Assembly: GCA_033065855.1 (NCBI GenBank)
Contig: JAVXUO010002484.1
Span: 186,001-250,000, forward strand
DNA length: 64,000 nt
Source: Escallonia rubra
Lineage: Eukaryota; Streptophyta; Magnoliopsida; Escalloniales; Escalloniaceae
Direction of reading: 5' to 3'
Shown in pieces: positions 1-12,963 of the stretch. Position numbers and translations under genes: made by a program. The notes beneath the pieces are model-generated. The model had not been told where the DNA came from, did not search any database, and saw nothing but the letters and a program-made list of their open reading frames with translations. The number at the start of each line of letters is the position of its first letter. Position 1 is the stretch's first letter.

Positions 1-741
1 AGATTCAGGTCGTGATGATTGCTTCACATGTGGTGGTTTTATCTGGGGAAGTGTGTAATAACAAAGGCTTTGTTAGGAGCCTATGACGTTAGTTTAGAGA
101 TCCACGGCACCACCTCAACACCCAGATCCACCGCTGCGAGCCATGGAGATCTGAGTTGTTTATGGTGTCTAGTGTGTGTTGTGTGTGGATAGAGAGGGGG
201 ATGTTGTTTTCTTTAGTTGGTTGTGTTAGGATGGTTCAGTCGTCGTGGTGCCACAGGTAGGTGGAGGTGGCGTGGCAATGTCGTTGGTGGTTGAATCTAC
301 TTTCAAAGCCTAATAGGGCAAATCCAAATTGATGACACCCTTTAGAAATTAGAGTTGTTGGCGATAGGAAAGACTTGGTGGCAAATGGTTGGTGGTGATG
401 CGATGATGCAGAGGTGGTGCGGTGTGGTGGTGTTGAGGTGGTTGGTGGTTTGAGTTAGAGAGAGAGAGAGAGAGACGAATGACAGTTGAAAATTTAGATT
501 CCTAAGTTACAGGCAATCTGGTCTTTTCTCTCCAAACTGTTATGTATTTCAATAATCCGTTTGGTAAGCACTATTTGCCAAAACTAATAGACATGCATGT
601 AATTTTACCCTAGCCTCAGAGACATCAGTGTAATTAACCCTAAACTTTAACATGAAGTATTCCGACTTTTGTTGATGGCAATGACAATAGTTGCTAAAAA
701 TGTAAAATTGTCGTTGAAGATGCGACAACATGAAGTTTTTT
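1..741. repeat. GTG/GGT-rich low-complexity DNA with (AG)n
   Basis: The first ~480 bases are dominated by GGTGG and GTGGTG runs, followed by an (AG)n tract at about 457-475. Frames are interrupted and no protein family is recognisable. The same trinucleotide-rich composition recurs inside several elements further along, so this is probably the interior of a dispersed repeat cut by the window edge. From 480 to 741 the DNA is AT-rich and I see no gene. Confidence 0.5.
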
Positions 742-2124
742 GTTAAGTTAAATATGCGGTTGACCACGATACCATAACACAAATTTTACTTTGGTTACTG
801 GACTTCGATTTCTATCAAATTAAATTATTCTGTTGACTTCTGTCAGCTTTAAGTCTATTTAGTGGCTTAATTTAGGATCAATTATGCACTCTCTTTCCTC
901 TCTTTTTTTTTTCACCCTCTTCTTCTTCTTCTTTCTTCTCCTGCCTCTTGACACCACAACGACCAAGCCGCCTCCCCACCCTGACCCAAACGTCACTACC
1001 CTTTACTACCACCACACCTTCATCACTGCCTCCATAAAAAACCCCTTCATCTACTAACTTTTTTGGAAATTTTTAATTTTCTAGAAGCAGCTCAGGCCAC
1101 CACCATAGCCTAGCACCATCACCACCCCCATGCTACCTATGTTGCCGCCATAATCATTTCACAACCACTGGCCCACTATTACCATTATAATTCGCACAAC
1201 TCATCTACACCCCATATGCCATAATCATCCAATCACAACTGCACCAAGCCCTCGCCAACAGTGGGCCATCACAACCACCCCATTATCCTCTGACCAAAAC
1301 TGAGCCACCCATACAATTCCTCTTCACCCATCACCAACAACCATCATCCTTTGACCACCCACCCTAGCTTTTGCCACCCACCACCACCACACATCATAAA
1401 ATTCTAATTAAGCCACCCATCCAAGCCCTCGCCGCTGCCACCATATCGTCACCGTCCAATCACTACTGAACCATTACCCACCCATCATTACCATCAATAT
1501 ATCCACATGTGGTCACAATCGAGTCGCTTACTGATGCCCACACACACACACACAAATATACACAAACATACACACAGAGACACACACACACACATACTGA
1601 TTAATTGACATACAATCACACACATATATGCACATGCATCCTCCGGATGTGATGAAGTTGTGGGGGTGGTAATGGTCATGGTGGTGATGGATTTTAGGCT
1701 TGGATGGGGCGGCGACGAGGCCTGGGTAAGGGTGACAACTTGTTGGTGGTGGTGGGTTGCAAGGCTTGGGTGGGGCGATGAGGCTTGGTTATAATGATGG
1801 GTGCAGAGGCTAGTGGTAGAGGTGGGTAGGTGGGCGATCTGGGTTGACGAAAAAGAATATCTTGTTAAAGTCAATCAAAGAAAATGAAGATCTTGTAAGG
1901 GTCAATTCAAGAAAAAAAATTATGTAGGGTAAATTGAAAAGAAAATCATTTTGAGATCAACAGAAGAAATATAACATCTATTTAGGGTCAAATGAAGAAA
2001 AAGCTAACAGAATAGTCCAAATAGGGTCAATTGAAGAATTCAATTGTCACTTTTACACAAATTAAAGTCCGATGACTAAGATAAAATTTGTGTTATAGTT
2101 CAATGGTCGACCACGTATTGAACT
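742..2124. mobile_element. Non-autonomous element with ~60-75 bp terminal inverted repeats
   Basis: The sequence around 742-817 (core TGACCACGATACCATAACAC then AAATTTTA) reappears as an imperfect reverse complement at about 2060-2124 (TAAAATTTGTGTTATAGTTC then GGTCGACCACGT). The interior has no coding capacity: it is C/A-rich (CACCACC) on the left, carries a (CA)n microsatellite at about 1540-1612, and is GTGG-rich near 1650-1850. The terminal repeats and lack of a transposase fit a non-autonomous DNA transposon. I could not fix the exact ends or a target-site duplication, so the superfamily is open. Confidence 0.55.
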
Positions 2125-4179
2125 CTTTTTTGTAAGCCTATAGTATTGAACACTATCGATTTTGACATGAGATCTAGGTATCAAACTGAATCACAATAAC
2201 ACAAGTGATTGAATAATCCAGTAGGAGATTTATATTATGTCCTAATTGCAACAACTCTTAAAACAAAGTATTTTTTTTTTGGTAATAACAGAAAGACATT
2301 GATAGTTAAGGGTTACAAAGTTTTTCAAGTTGACTCAGAGCATCACAAACAGTTTGAAGGTCATGACATACCTGTGACTTTATACAACAGCTGACCATGA
2401 CCGCATAGGTCAAAACATTAAAAAGCTACCTAATAAGTGCTAAAAAAAGTTACAGTCAAGACCAAAGCAGAGCATCTAAACTTTAACCTGGCGTATAAGA
2501 ACTTGCCAGAACCTAGAGGTTTACAACTAACCAGAATCCAGTGTATGCAAATAAAGAGAAACGAAATTAAACTAGATATATACCTAATTATTTACTTTAA
2601 TCCCTTGTCCTCAAGACACATACCAAAGATCTTCCACATCCATCTACTCTGACATCAAAATCCTTACAACATCCACTTTCACCTCGATCAACACATGTGC
2701 ATTGTTGATGTAACAATTGGATCGGAAACAAGGATGCTTTATGAAGAAGAAATGAGAGCACTACTACAAATAACATAATATCAAGTGCAAGCCTAAAAGC
2801 AAAATTTTGAGCGGATAGTTTGTCACCTGAAAAATGCCGAAAACAACATAGGACTCGGCGACTTTAACAAAAAGTAGATCGAGTACTCGTGCCCTGGTTG
2901 AAAATCCGGCCAAAAATCTATCATGTGCAGATCTTCTTGATGGGAGACACCAAAATTTAGCCAAGGAGAGGCCTTAGAAGAAGCTTATTACATCGGGAAA
3001 GGAGACAGTAAGGGAATGGGAGAGAGCTTCAGAAACACCCCCAACCCCCCCCCCCTCCCCCCGCGAAAGCGTTATGGCTGTGTTTTTATTTTAGAGAGCA
3101 TGCAACATATATTTTTTCACACTCTCTGAGAACGAAGCGACTTCTACAAGGCGAAAATAGCTTGAATTTTGTCAAATAATAAAAAATTTTGCTTGAAAAT
3201 GGTTGTACCAGTTGCTTTCAAAACTTTACATTGTTATTTTGACAAAAGTCACGTATATAATTTGACATAAGCATTTTCAGTTAATATCTCAAAACTAGTC
3301 TCTTTCTCTCTCTTAAAACTGAAAGTACAAAATTATAATTGCCCTCGAGTCAATCCAATCCAAAACACCTCCTTACTTTGCCCAAAATAACTCAAACTAG
3401 CAATTACTACCCCCACACCGCTTTCAATTCAAAACCTACACGCCCTTCTTGACTTTCAAACACCCCGTTATTTATTCTTGCAACAACCCTTTTCCATTAG
3501 AAAATTCCCCTCATTTAAATCCACCCCCCTTAACTCCTCTTCCCATCAATACACATTTGCAAACAAAACAAAATGAGGAAAAGAGAACTCTCTCTCCATA
3601 GAAAAGAGGAACCATACATAAATACATATAAATAAACAAAAACAAAGAGGCAACTGATCAGAGACAACCCACAACCCCCCATCTTCTCCTCTCTCACCCT
3701 CTCTCTTTTGCATTAAGAGCTTTCTGTGGCCTCTCTGATGAAGATTCTAATATCAGCCCCAACAAGCACTCCTCTTAGAGTTCCCTTTGCTTCTCTTCCG
3801 GGGGAATTGGCTTGTACTTTTAGTCTTGCACAAGTATACCAGTTTTAATGCTAATTTGTAAGGAAGGGTATGGGCCTGTACTATCTCTATCTTCAACCTT
3901 TATATTTAATTTGGTTTCCGTTCTTGTTTATCATTTTCACAGGCGATTCCTGCTGTGGGTTTTGTCTTTTTTATTTCTAGTGTCAATAATTTTCTTCTTT
4001 TCTAATTTTATATTGGAGCAATTTTATTAAAGTGAACTCCCACACACACAGGGGTAGGTGAAAGAGGCTATAAGAGGAGATGCTATGTGTGCCTAGTGTT
4101 TGCAATCAGTAAGTTTCCCAAAAGCAAGAGCAAGAAAAGGATTTCTGGCCATTTTGCTTTTGCTTCTGATCACTTTGAT
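2125..4179 (+). promoter_or_regulatory. Upstream region and probable 5' leader of the WOX gene
   Basis: There is no gene-like ORF here. A C-rich run lies at about 3040-3062. From about 3550 the sequence becomes pyrimidine-rich (CTCTCTC), typical of plant promoters and leaders, with an AT-rich ACATAAATACATATAAATAA stretch near 3615-3635 that could hold a TATA element. Several short upstream ORFs sit between 3700 and 4180. The transcription start cannot be placed from sequence alone. Confidence 0.35.
3738..3848 (+). promoter_or_regulatory. Candidate upstream ORF (36 codons) in the WOX leader
   Basis: An ATG at 3738 opens a 36-residue frame (begins MKILISAPTSTP) that stops at 3846-3848. The last base of the stop is the A of another ATG (TAATG at 3846-3850), which opens a 60-residue hydrophobic frame to 4030. 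If this DNA is in the mature leader, these frames precede the WOX start at 4180 and could dampen translation. The leader could also be spliced (a TTTTCAC-AG acceptor-like site lies near 3942), which would remove part of them. Coding value is unproven. Confidence 0.3.
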
Positions 4180-7100
4180 ATGGCTTCATCAAATAGGCAC
4201 TGGCCTAGTATGTTCAAGTCCAAGCCTTGCAGCACCCACCACCAGTGGCAGCATGACATCAACCCTACTTCTCTCGTCTCAACTGGAGGTTGCCACAGAG
4301 CCCCATATGCTTCTGGTAATCACTAATTTCCTTCATTCATTGCACAGTAGGCATTAAATAAATCTGGAGAAAATATTGAGGGTCATACCATGTACATCAA
4401 TATTAGGACCCTTCTCAGTAACAATCATTGAGAATTCATCACATCTCATCACAATTGGAAAATGATTTCACAGAAGAGAAAGATGTTCCTAACCAGCTAC
4501 AGTTATGCAAGGTATTACAATATGAGGAACTGAGTCAGTTTTTCTGTCTCTCACATTTGTAAACCCACCATCTGGCCGAACTCAAAGACTTGACCAATCA
4601 TATAGTAGTAATGATCTACATGATTTAATGGTTATCGATTACTAGGTTCTTTTCCAACTGATTTTACTCTACAAAAATGGCTTCTTTGTAACATACGAAA
4701 CACTGATCAACCAAAGAGCTTTAGTGGGCAGTGTGTGTATCAAAGTTATTTCCAAAGCGGGTATTGCTAGAAGTCTATGCAGGTTGTCTTACCAAGCTGT
4801 TAGATACTGGTTTCACGTTTTGAACCGGTGTCTGTCTCTAAGTTTTTGGTTGTTTTGATACAACAGTGACTGGAAGCGAAGAAAGAAGTCCAGAGCCAAA
4901 GCCAAGATGGAACCCAAAGCCCGAACAAATCCGAATTCTAGAAGCAATCTTCAACTCTGGAATGGTGAATCCACCAAGGGATGAGATAAGAAAGATCAGG
5001 GCACAGCTTCAGGAGTACGGCCAAGTCGGCGACGCCAACGTTTTCTACTGGTTTCAGAACAGAAAATCAAGAAGCAAACACAAAAACCGCCACCTCCAAA
5101 CCACCAAGTCAGCCGCCAGCACCACCACCGTGGCCGCCGCCACTACCGCAGCACCCTCTTCGTCGTCCTCCTCCTCTGAAAAGTCCAAATCTTCTCCCAA
5201 GGCGGCGGCAAATGCAACTGCCGTTGATGCACTGAACTCCCCCACCGCGTCCGTTAACCAGCCCTACTATCAGGCCCACGCCGGAGAGTTCTTGCCGGAG
5301 CCGTTTTTCTTCCCTGTGCAGCAACAACAACAGCAAAAGTTTTACTTGCCGGAGTGTGCTGTGGTTGATCAGACGGTGGGGAGTAGCTCTGGGTTTTTGC
5401 TTACTGACCTGATGATGAATCATGTGTCATCAAAGAAGATTGAGGATGAAAAGATGAAACTTCAGCAGCTGTTGGGTTATACTGTTAGTACAGTCCCTGC
5501 TTCTACTATCCCTATTGTCCCTCCTACTACTCTCACTGTTCCACCCACCATCAGTCACATTCAAGGTACTAAGATCCTCCATCCTTTTCTTTTTCTTGTA
5601 CAGATCATGCATGTTGCCAAAGGGGTTTAATTACTAATGCATAGGGTACAACCTTGAAGTTATTTGGTTGCTTGTAGATAATAAACTGATGGTACAAAAA
5701 TCGTCTGCACCTCTGCATTGTCGCATAAACCTAGATATTGTCGCTAAATAGCAGAGGTGTGTGTATCAGCAAAAGCTTTTAGCGGCAAAATGTGAGGATC
5801 TGGATCGAGAGTAAACTTTGAAAATGCCAATCGAAGTTAGGGTTGAGATCAATACAAACTCCAAAAACTTTAGTAGTAGTTGCGAGTGAAACTTTGTCAA
5901 AAAACCAGGCATGAGGGGCACTTTTGCATCAACCAAACTGCAAGAAAAAGTTGACAAATGAGAATCCTTAGGTCTTGATTGCTATGGCCAAAATAGATTT
6001 GAAACTTAAACTTCTATTATCTAATACAGATGTTAGCTTGTACCTTTGTTTTGGCTGCAATTAAGGCATTTTATGAAGTTAATATAGAGTTTTGTCGACC
6101 AATATATAAGTTGTTTGTGACACAAACGTTAACCGATCTCTTTGTATTAAGCTTGCAAAGAGCACGGTATAAGTATTTAGCTGCCATCAGTCACAAGACT
6201 TGTATTGATTAGTTTTATTGTCAAAGTAGGCTTGACTTTTTAAATAACGTGAGCTCTGTAAAATTATATTAACTTATAAGACTGCTTTAATAAATACTTA
6301 TATTATCTAATGTAAATGTGTTTGGAAGTATATACGGAGAATTCTGGAGCATTGACAAGTATCTTCACTAATAATTCGTGGATGTGACTGATGTATGCTC
6401 TCATTAATAAAAACTTTTGGTACGTTACATGTTAGACATAATATTTGTCATATTAGGAACGAGTCAAGTACGTATTTGTCTTCTGCCCCGAGATTTGAGT
6501 TGTGTGTCTGGTAGGAAGTGTGCATGGACGGGCCTACTACTGTTCATTGACTACTGCTTTGGTTCTACACTTCTACGTATAATTTATGTAGTTTATAAGG
6601 ATCCAAACACATGGCAACAACAAAGTGTCGCTGAAGCTCTACATTTATCGCTAAAACTATATAGGTCATTTCTTGTGCTATCATAGTCATGATTGGGTGT
6701 GTGAAGGTGCAGGTTTGGGAGAAACCGGTGGACTGGGTCCGGCGAAATCAACGGTGTTCATCAACGATGTGGCGTTCGAGGTGGCAGTCGGACCCTTCAG
6801 CGTGCGAGAGGCCTTCGGTGATGATGCTGTGCTCGTACACTCCTCTGGTCACCCGGTGCTCACCAATGGGTGGGGTGTCACCCTCCACCCTCTCCAGCAC
6901 GGCGCATTCTATTACCTGGTGCGCACGTTAACAGCATCAGATGATACCACCATTGATTTGGTACTACTTCATTATCTCCCCCCCCCCCCCCAAACACAAA
7001 ACTTAATTAGTTTGGATCTTGAATTATAATTTGGTGGGTAATTTTTAATTTTCGCGAGGAATTAAGATTTATGTTCACTAGGAATTAAATCAACTGATTA

Positions 7101-7394
7101 TGCAAGCGATACTCGTATCGTGAATGCCTCTTGTGATGTGACGGTGCCAACCGATAGGAAAATCATCTACAATGAATCATGAACCAAAACTGAGAGCATA
7201 ATCTTTTCTTTTCCTCAGTCCTCTATTTTATGGACCAATTTCTTGTGTGCAGCATAATCTTTTCGAATATGTGGTTTGTCGCCAAAAAGATTAAAAGAGG
7301 AACCTTCCTTCAGTTCTATGTAGTCTGTGAAAATAGTGCATTTTATATCATGTACAAGCTTAATGACTTGTCTTCTCTATGGTTGCAGGTTTAG
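4180..7394 (+). CDS. WOX9: WUSCHEL-related homeobox protein, WOX9/STIMPY type
   Basis: This is a homeodomain transcription factor of the WOX8/9 intermediate clade, which in other plants maintains dividing cells in embryos, meristems and inflorescences and acts in the nucleus. Exon 1 is 4180-4315 (starts [16 protein letters not shown], the clade's N-terminal signature). Exon 2 is 4867-5565. Exon 3 starts at 6713. Splice phases agree at each junction. The homeodomain spans residues ~57-121 with helix-3 core [16 protein letters not shown] and the WOX-specific spacing. A Ser/Ala-rich stretch and a six-Gln run follow. The C-terminal block in exon 3 ([32 protein letters not shown]) is also a clade signature. 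The end is uncertain: either exon 3 is spliced at 6960 to 7389 with stop at 7392-7394 (362 residues), or it reads through a 14-C tract to the stop at 7029 (383 residues). I prefer the first, because the tract looks non-coding. Confidence 0.9.
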
Positions 7395-10300
7395 AATATA
7401 TCTGGAAGTTGAAGAACTTGGCTTGCTTTCGTTTCACTTAGTTGTTTTTAATTAGTTCCCTTTCTTTTTCAGACTAGACCTTCTGTATCTGCTCGAGTTT
7501 CATGGATCATATGATATGATGATATGGAAGTTTGTGGGCTATTTTGATATATGTATTCTATCTCATGTAAAATGAAGCAATATATGAGATATATAAGCTG
7601 CTTGTTAACTGGTGCTTGCAAAAATGAGTGTGATTTGGTAAACAGACGTGAACATGCATGCGTCCAACTTGGGTGATATCATCGCCGTGATATCTGCCAG
7701 CTTCTGCGTTGTACTGGCCTTGCTTCCACCTCAAGGAAAGCAAGGTTGGTGGTTTGCAAGCTTTTTTAGTTATGGCTTCAACTTCCCACCTTGTGACATG
7801 AAAGGACCTCGGTTGCATTTTTGAATGGACAGGACGGGAGAGCTTTTGTTGCATAAGGATTCAAAGTTAATTACGTGATTGCACTTTTACTCTTTTGTTG
7901 CGAATTAAGCTCTCACCCCCTCGCTTTCTTGGTGACTACTGTAGGCATATCCTTTTGTGTTCGTTTATCTTTGTGGCTTCAATCCATTCTAATAAAACAT
8001 CAGATGAAAAACTTTGTGGGAAACTCGGAATCCTCACTAAGGAGATTAGAATGCGTCTATGCTCATGAACAGTATAGTGTTTTCTGGATGGCTAATACTG
8101 AGAACAGTATATAGTATTTTCTGTTCTTATATTCTCGTGGCTTCTATCCATTCAAATGAAACAGTAAACGAATAATTTTGGGGGAAACCCGGAATCCTCA
8201 GTAAGGAGTACCGAGTACGCTGAACATGAACATGAACATGAACATGAACATGAACAGTATATATTGTTGTCTGTATGGCCGATGCTGAGAACTGTTAGCA
8301 AACAATTGAATGGATCGTACTCTTGTTCACTGCATTAACTATACAAGTAACTAGCCAAGGTAAAAATAGGGGTACAATTTTGCTAGTCCCTCTACATCCC
8401 CTAACGTACTGGCAAAGTGCAGCAATGTAATGGTCATCCAAACGCGTGGCGTGGGGACTGAACCAGTCGCAGCATTGACTGTAAGTACTACTCTATAAAT
8501 GTGAGAACTATTTTCAAGCCGTATCATCCTTTTTGCACCAATCAGGAGGTCTGACCCCAAACGGAAAGAAGTTAAATGTTTCACGAATCTCGGCAGTTTG
8601 CTTTCACTTCATGTTTGGCAAGTCCAAGACTCCCCCAAGTGTCTTGTATCAATCTCTCCCATGTGTTCACAGTGTCATGGCCTTGTAATTTTTCTCTTAA
8701 AAGTACAATTTGTTGCAAATGAACCTTTTCGTATATCTAGACCTTATTTTTAAGGGTTCGACGTTGGTTGCAACTTGATCTTTTCACGAGAGACAAGGAC
8801 GTTAATAAACGTAAGAGCTGTAAATTCAATACAAATAGAGTCTTCAAGGAGGTGACTTTGTGGTTAAGGTAGTTTACTCCCATTCTTAATTTTTTGGATA
8901 TATTCACATTTTGAAATCAGAACTCGAAACAAAAATACTCTTATGAATATGTACACCAAGCCGATGCGGGAGATATTGTTTTAAGATCGTTCGCAGAAAG
9001 AACTTAGTCTCGGTTGACGTTAAAGCTGACCGGAGGATACCCTTTACCGTCACCAAAACAAAGAACGAGATACAAATGTATTGAATATTGTTTTGCATTG
9101 CGAAACTCCGCTGAAAGTAGAAACATGTGGAATGATCTTGCGTGATTACAGATAAACACGAGGGGTGGCTCTATTGTCCAAGCACTCCTCACTTTGGTAA
9201 AAGCATATTGCAACCGAAAAAAGTATCATCTGTATTTTCTTCAGTTGTGACTTATTTTTAAAAAAAAAACACAAATGTTTAGTTATAGTGCAGGGCAGTA
9301 ATTTATTATCTCATAGACATTACTAGTCCTCCTATTTATATCTATAATGTTCATACCGCATATCGCTATTGGCAAATAAGAGATCGCGTATTAGACTTTC
9401 AAAGGTTCTTTTTATTCCATTTGACCACTACACGTTGATTTTATCCCAAAAAAAACCGATTACGTTCTGTTAGTCCCAAAGGTGTTATATCGAAGTTCAC
9501 AAAGCTTCCGCCGTTACTCTTTCGCGTCTCATGTCTGCTAGCGATAGCTTCAATTTTCAATGTGGGTGGGTGTGGGGGGGTTGGTTGACGGGTCAACTGG
9601 GTTGGGTTAAAAGGAGCAGAATATTTACGTGCACATTGGCGAGAACAGTCTTACACACAGTTTTGATTGATTGAGTTGGAGTGATTGGGATATATCAGGC
9701 CTGCTGAAAATTCTCCTTTCCTTCTCCTCCACCTCCTCTCTACTCAACGTCAGAATGTGAAGTTGCATGAACCATCACATTTGTTAATCATCACAACCAC
9801 AACCACCCTGCATTCACAGGGAAACTGTCTCTCACCCTTTCCACTTTCTGTGATGAAGTTATGGGAATTTCTACACAAGGCATACTGATGGAAGACGGGG
9901 CGTGATTGATTTTCCAATGCGGGTGGAGAAGAAACAAATTCTCAAGAAACCAAAATCAGAAGTGTCCTGTTTGTTAGTTGCTGTTCATATTTTTGGCTTA
10001 CGAACATGGTTGCTGGGGTGCTAGATATGTGGCTTTGGGCACTATGGTTGGTATTCTCTTCCTAAGTGGCCCCAACCTACCTTAGGTGACTATTATGGTG
10101 AAATTTGAGATGAAATTGCCTGAGTTGAGATACCCTTAAAGCCGGTTCTTTTAAGTATTTAGAGAGCCTTCACGCATTTTCTATTGCTAAAAATATGTCT
10201 TGACAACATCAGTTTAGGTTTAGCGACATGTTTTACATAAATGCATAAAGAGCAAAAACTGGTTGTGAGCAAACCCGAGCGCTCTTCAATTAAGTTTACA

Positions 10301-11899
10301 TCCAAAGTGAATATATATAGGTACTTACGCATCCCCTAACGCTTGCCACCAAAGAGGTCTAGAACGCACTACATGTTGTACCCGGTGGTTAATATTCCAT
10401 TAACAAACTGGGTGTGGCTTTGATAATCACCTGACAATTCAAACACACAAACGCCCGACTATACCTAAATGATACCTCAGGCCCCTTTTTCTAGTAAATT
10501 GTCAGTGTCTGACTTTATGATTCAAGCAAAGTCCAGTACATTAGATTATACAATTACATGTCAATTCCCTTATGTTATTCAAAATTTATATTTTTAAGTA
10601 TATACCTGTGCTAGTCGCCCATTCGATGAGCATGTCACAGTAGGTGTGGGTAAATGGGCTCGAGTAAAGCCAAACGAGGCATGAATAATATGCATGAGAC
10701 AACTATTTTGATTGTTTTGAGATGGCCTTGGATCTGACCAAAAGAATTACAAAGAAGAAGTACTTTACAGTTTAACCCCCTACGCTACTTCAAATAGTTA
10801 GTTCAGCATGTTCTCTGGTCCCTCCTTAGAGTATGTACATTACCCTAGACCTAGGTCAGCCTTTGATTCCTCTCCCATTCAGCCAAATCATTGCATTGAG
10901 TCATTGTGACCTCCACAATATTTTGTCTGTAGTACATTGAAACATCTTATCATAGCATAGCTTTCTCCATCTTAAAGTAAAACTTGTAAGGTTCAATTCA
11001 ATCATAATTTTGTCTTGGGTACATGGTCATATGCACCTGTAAAGGTTGCATTAGTTGAAACCACTAAGTGAATACATCAACAAAGTCGAAGAGGCCGCTT
11101 CAAAACTAATGAGCCATTTCCATCCAACTTCCTTTCAATTACTTTGAAACTCTTCAACAAATCTAACACTTCAAACTGGTTTGTGTACTATTATATTTTC
11201 CGTACATCTTATTAATGAAATCTCGCATACACTAACACTTTATGTAATCCTCTGAGCATCACAAATATTGTTACTTATTCAAGACAAGTTTGAATTCTTC
11301 CTCTTCAGAGGGAAACAGTGGATCGGCCAAAACCCATCTAGCTCCTCTGCAAAACAACATGCCTTGAAAGCTCCACGTGATTCCACAACATGCTTTCAAA
11401 ACATCCGTAACCTTTGCAAAACAACAACGATTCTAGGAGCCTATAAGCACATTTTACCGAAAACATCTCATTCTTGGGGTGGCTTTTAAAACCTGTAACA
11501 TATAACATGAGGGGTGGTTTTTATTTTTGGCATATAGGATCCATTATTATTATTTTGAATGTGGGCGTAGCCTTTTAATAATGGATCCTGCTTGGACTGG
11601 CACATATCCTCCCCTCACTTTCGAGGCTTGCTCCTAGTCTTCTGGAATCTTATTGCCAATATGTGTTTTACTATTGCTTTTGCTTCTGAAAGTTTAAGAA
11701 GAGTGGTCCTCAAGTGAATTTGTGCGGCTCCTCTCTGGTCTACTAGTAGTATTTCTAGATGTGCATCTATCTTATGTAGGGATGGGCACAATAGATAGGT
11801 TCAGGTTAGAGGCTAAATGCCAAACCGTACCAATCATCATTATTACAGTTTTAGAGAAAAACATAGAATAAAAAAACCAAACGGTAATTGAACAATTAA
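7395..11899. other. Gene-free intergenic DNA
   Basis: No ORF here resembles a known protein and codon structure is poor on both strands. It holds a local tandem duplication with a hexanucleotide repeat (7970-8300) and otherwise AT-rich, unclassified DNA. The stretch at about 11775-11899 (GGGATGGGCACAA onward), continuing after 12963 (CAGTTCGGTTTTAAC), looks like an older dispersed repeat that was split by the MITE inserted at 11900. Confidence 0.4.
7970..8298. repeat. Imperfect ~165-bp tandem duplication with an (ACATGA)n tract
   Basis: The segment at about 7970-8107 (GTGGCTTCAATCCATTC through GCTAATACTGAGAACAGT) is repeated at about 8136-8298 (GTGGCTTCTATCCATTC through GCCGATGCTGAGAACTGT). 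The second copy carries a tandem ACATGA hexamer expansion at about 8221-8256, where the first copy has a single CATGAACAG. No coding function is apparent. Confidence 0.7.
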
Positions 11900-12960
11900 G
11901 ACAGTATTTGACAGAATTTTTAGTTTTAATTTTTTTTTCCAATTTTGTACACCGGAAAAAAAAACGTTTGATAGACAGTTTTTTTTTTTTTTTTTTTCAG
12001 TTTTTAAAACGAGGCTGTTTCTGAAAACTCTATTTTAGAGTATTAAGTTTTAATTTTTGTTTTGAGATCTAACCATGAAACTTCATTAGAAACAATTTGC
12101 TATTCACATTTTAAAAAACTCATTTCATTTCATCACTTTCACCACTACCACTACTCACCCTCTAAGCCCTCACCATCACTAACACCAGCAGACAACCACC
12201 ATCACCACCCGGTCGCCGCCCCAACCACAGATCTGCACCACCGTCACCACCCTACCACTGTCACACCAACAAATCTCCTACATTGCCGCCACAATCTCAC
12301 GGTTGCTACCGACAGATCTGCCTCACCGTTACCACCCCACCGCCATCGCCACCACACGAATCTTCTCCACCATTGCATCGCATCGCATCAACCAAACGGA
12401 CAACATCGCAACCACCATCCTAACCACCAAGCATCACCACCACCATCTTAACCACCAAGCACACCGCCATAATTGCCGGTGATAGGTCAACGTCGGACAA
12501 CATCACAATCGGACATCATCACAACCACCATCAACCAACGTTGACGCCGTTGATTTCACCACTCCCAACCACCCCTCATCGATCTCGCCACGTCTGTCAA
12601 CGCCGTCTCTCCACTGTCGTCGATCTCATCAGATTTGATTTTTAGGTAACAGTAACTCTGTCGTGATTTTGGCGGTTGGTCGTGATGGGTGGTGGACTGG
12701 TGGTTACTGGCATGGCTATGGGCAGCAGTGATACTATTGCGTGATGGTGTTGGTTGGTGATAATGAAAATTGGTGTTTTGGCAAAGAAGGAACATAAAGG
12801 AAAATAAAATCATCTTTAAAGAAACCAAAACTGGAAAAAATCAAAACTGATTTATCAAATATCTATTTGTTCTTTTTTTCAAAACAAAAACCACAACTAG
12901 TTTTTATTTTTATTTTTTAGAAAATCAAAACTAAAAACTACAATATTGTCAAACACACCC
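11900..12960. mobile_element. PIF/Harbinger-like MITE, copy 1 (TAA target duplication)
   Basis: The left end GACAGTATTTGACAGAATTT and the reverse complement of the right end GGGTGTGTTTGACAATATTG form terminal inverted repeats that continue into matching TTTTTAGTTTT tracts. A 3-bp TAA flanks both sides (11897-11899 and 12961-12963), the duplication expected of PIF/Harbinger elements. The interior is CACCAC/ATCACC-rich with no transposase. The histidine- and proline-rich frames inside are by-products of the trinucleotide composition. The element sits within an older repeat. Confidence 0.65.
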
Positions 12961-12963
12961 TAA

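Noticed and set aside
1494..1874. 126-codon minus frame with Cys/Val-rich C-terminus
   Set aside because: Produced by the (CA)n microsatellite and GTGG tract inside an inverted-repeat element.
5054..5423. Minus-strand frames opposite the WOX exon 2
   Set aside because: Shadows of the homeobox coding sequence.
12062..12451. 129-codon His/Thr/Pro-rich frame
   Set aside because: It lies wholly inside a MITE and follows the CACCAC composition; no family resemblance.
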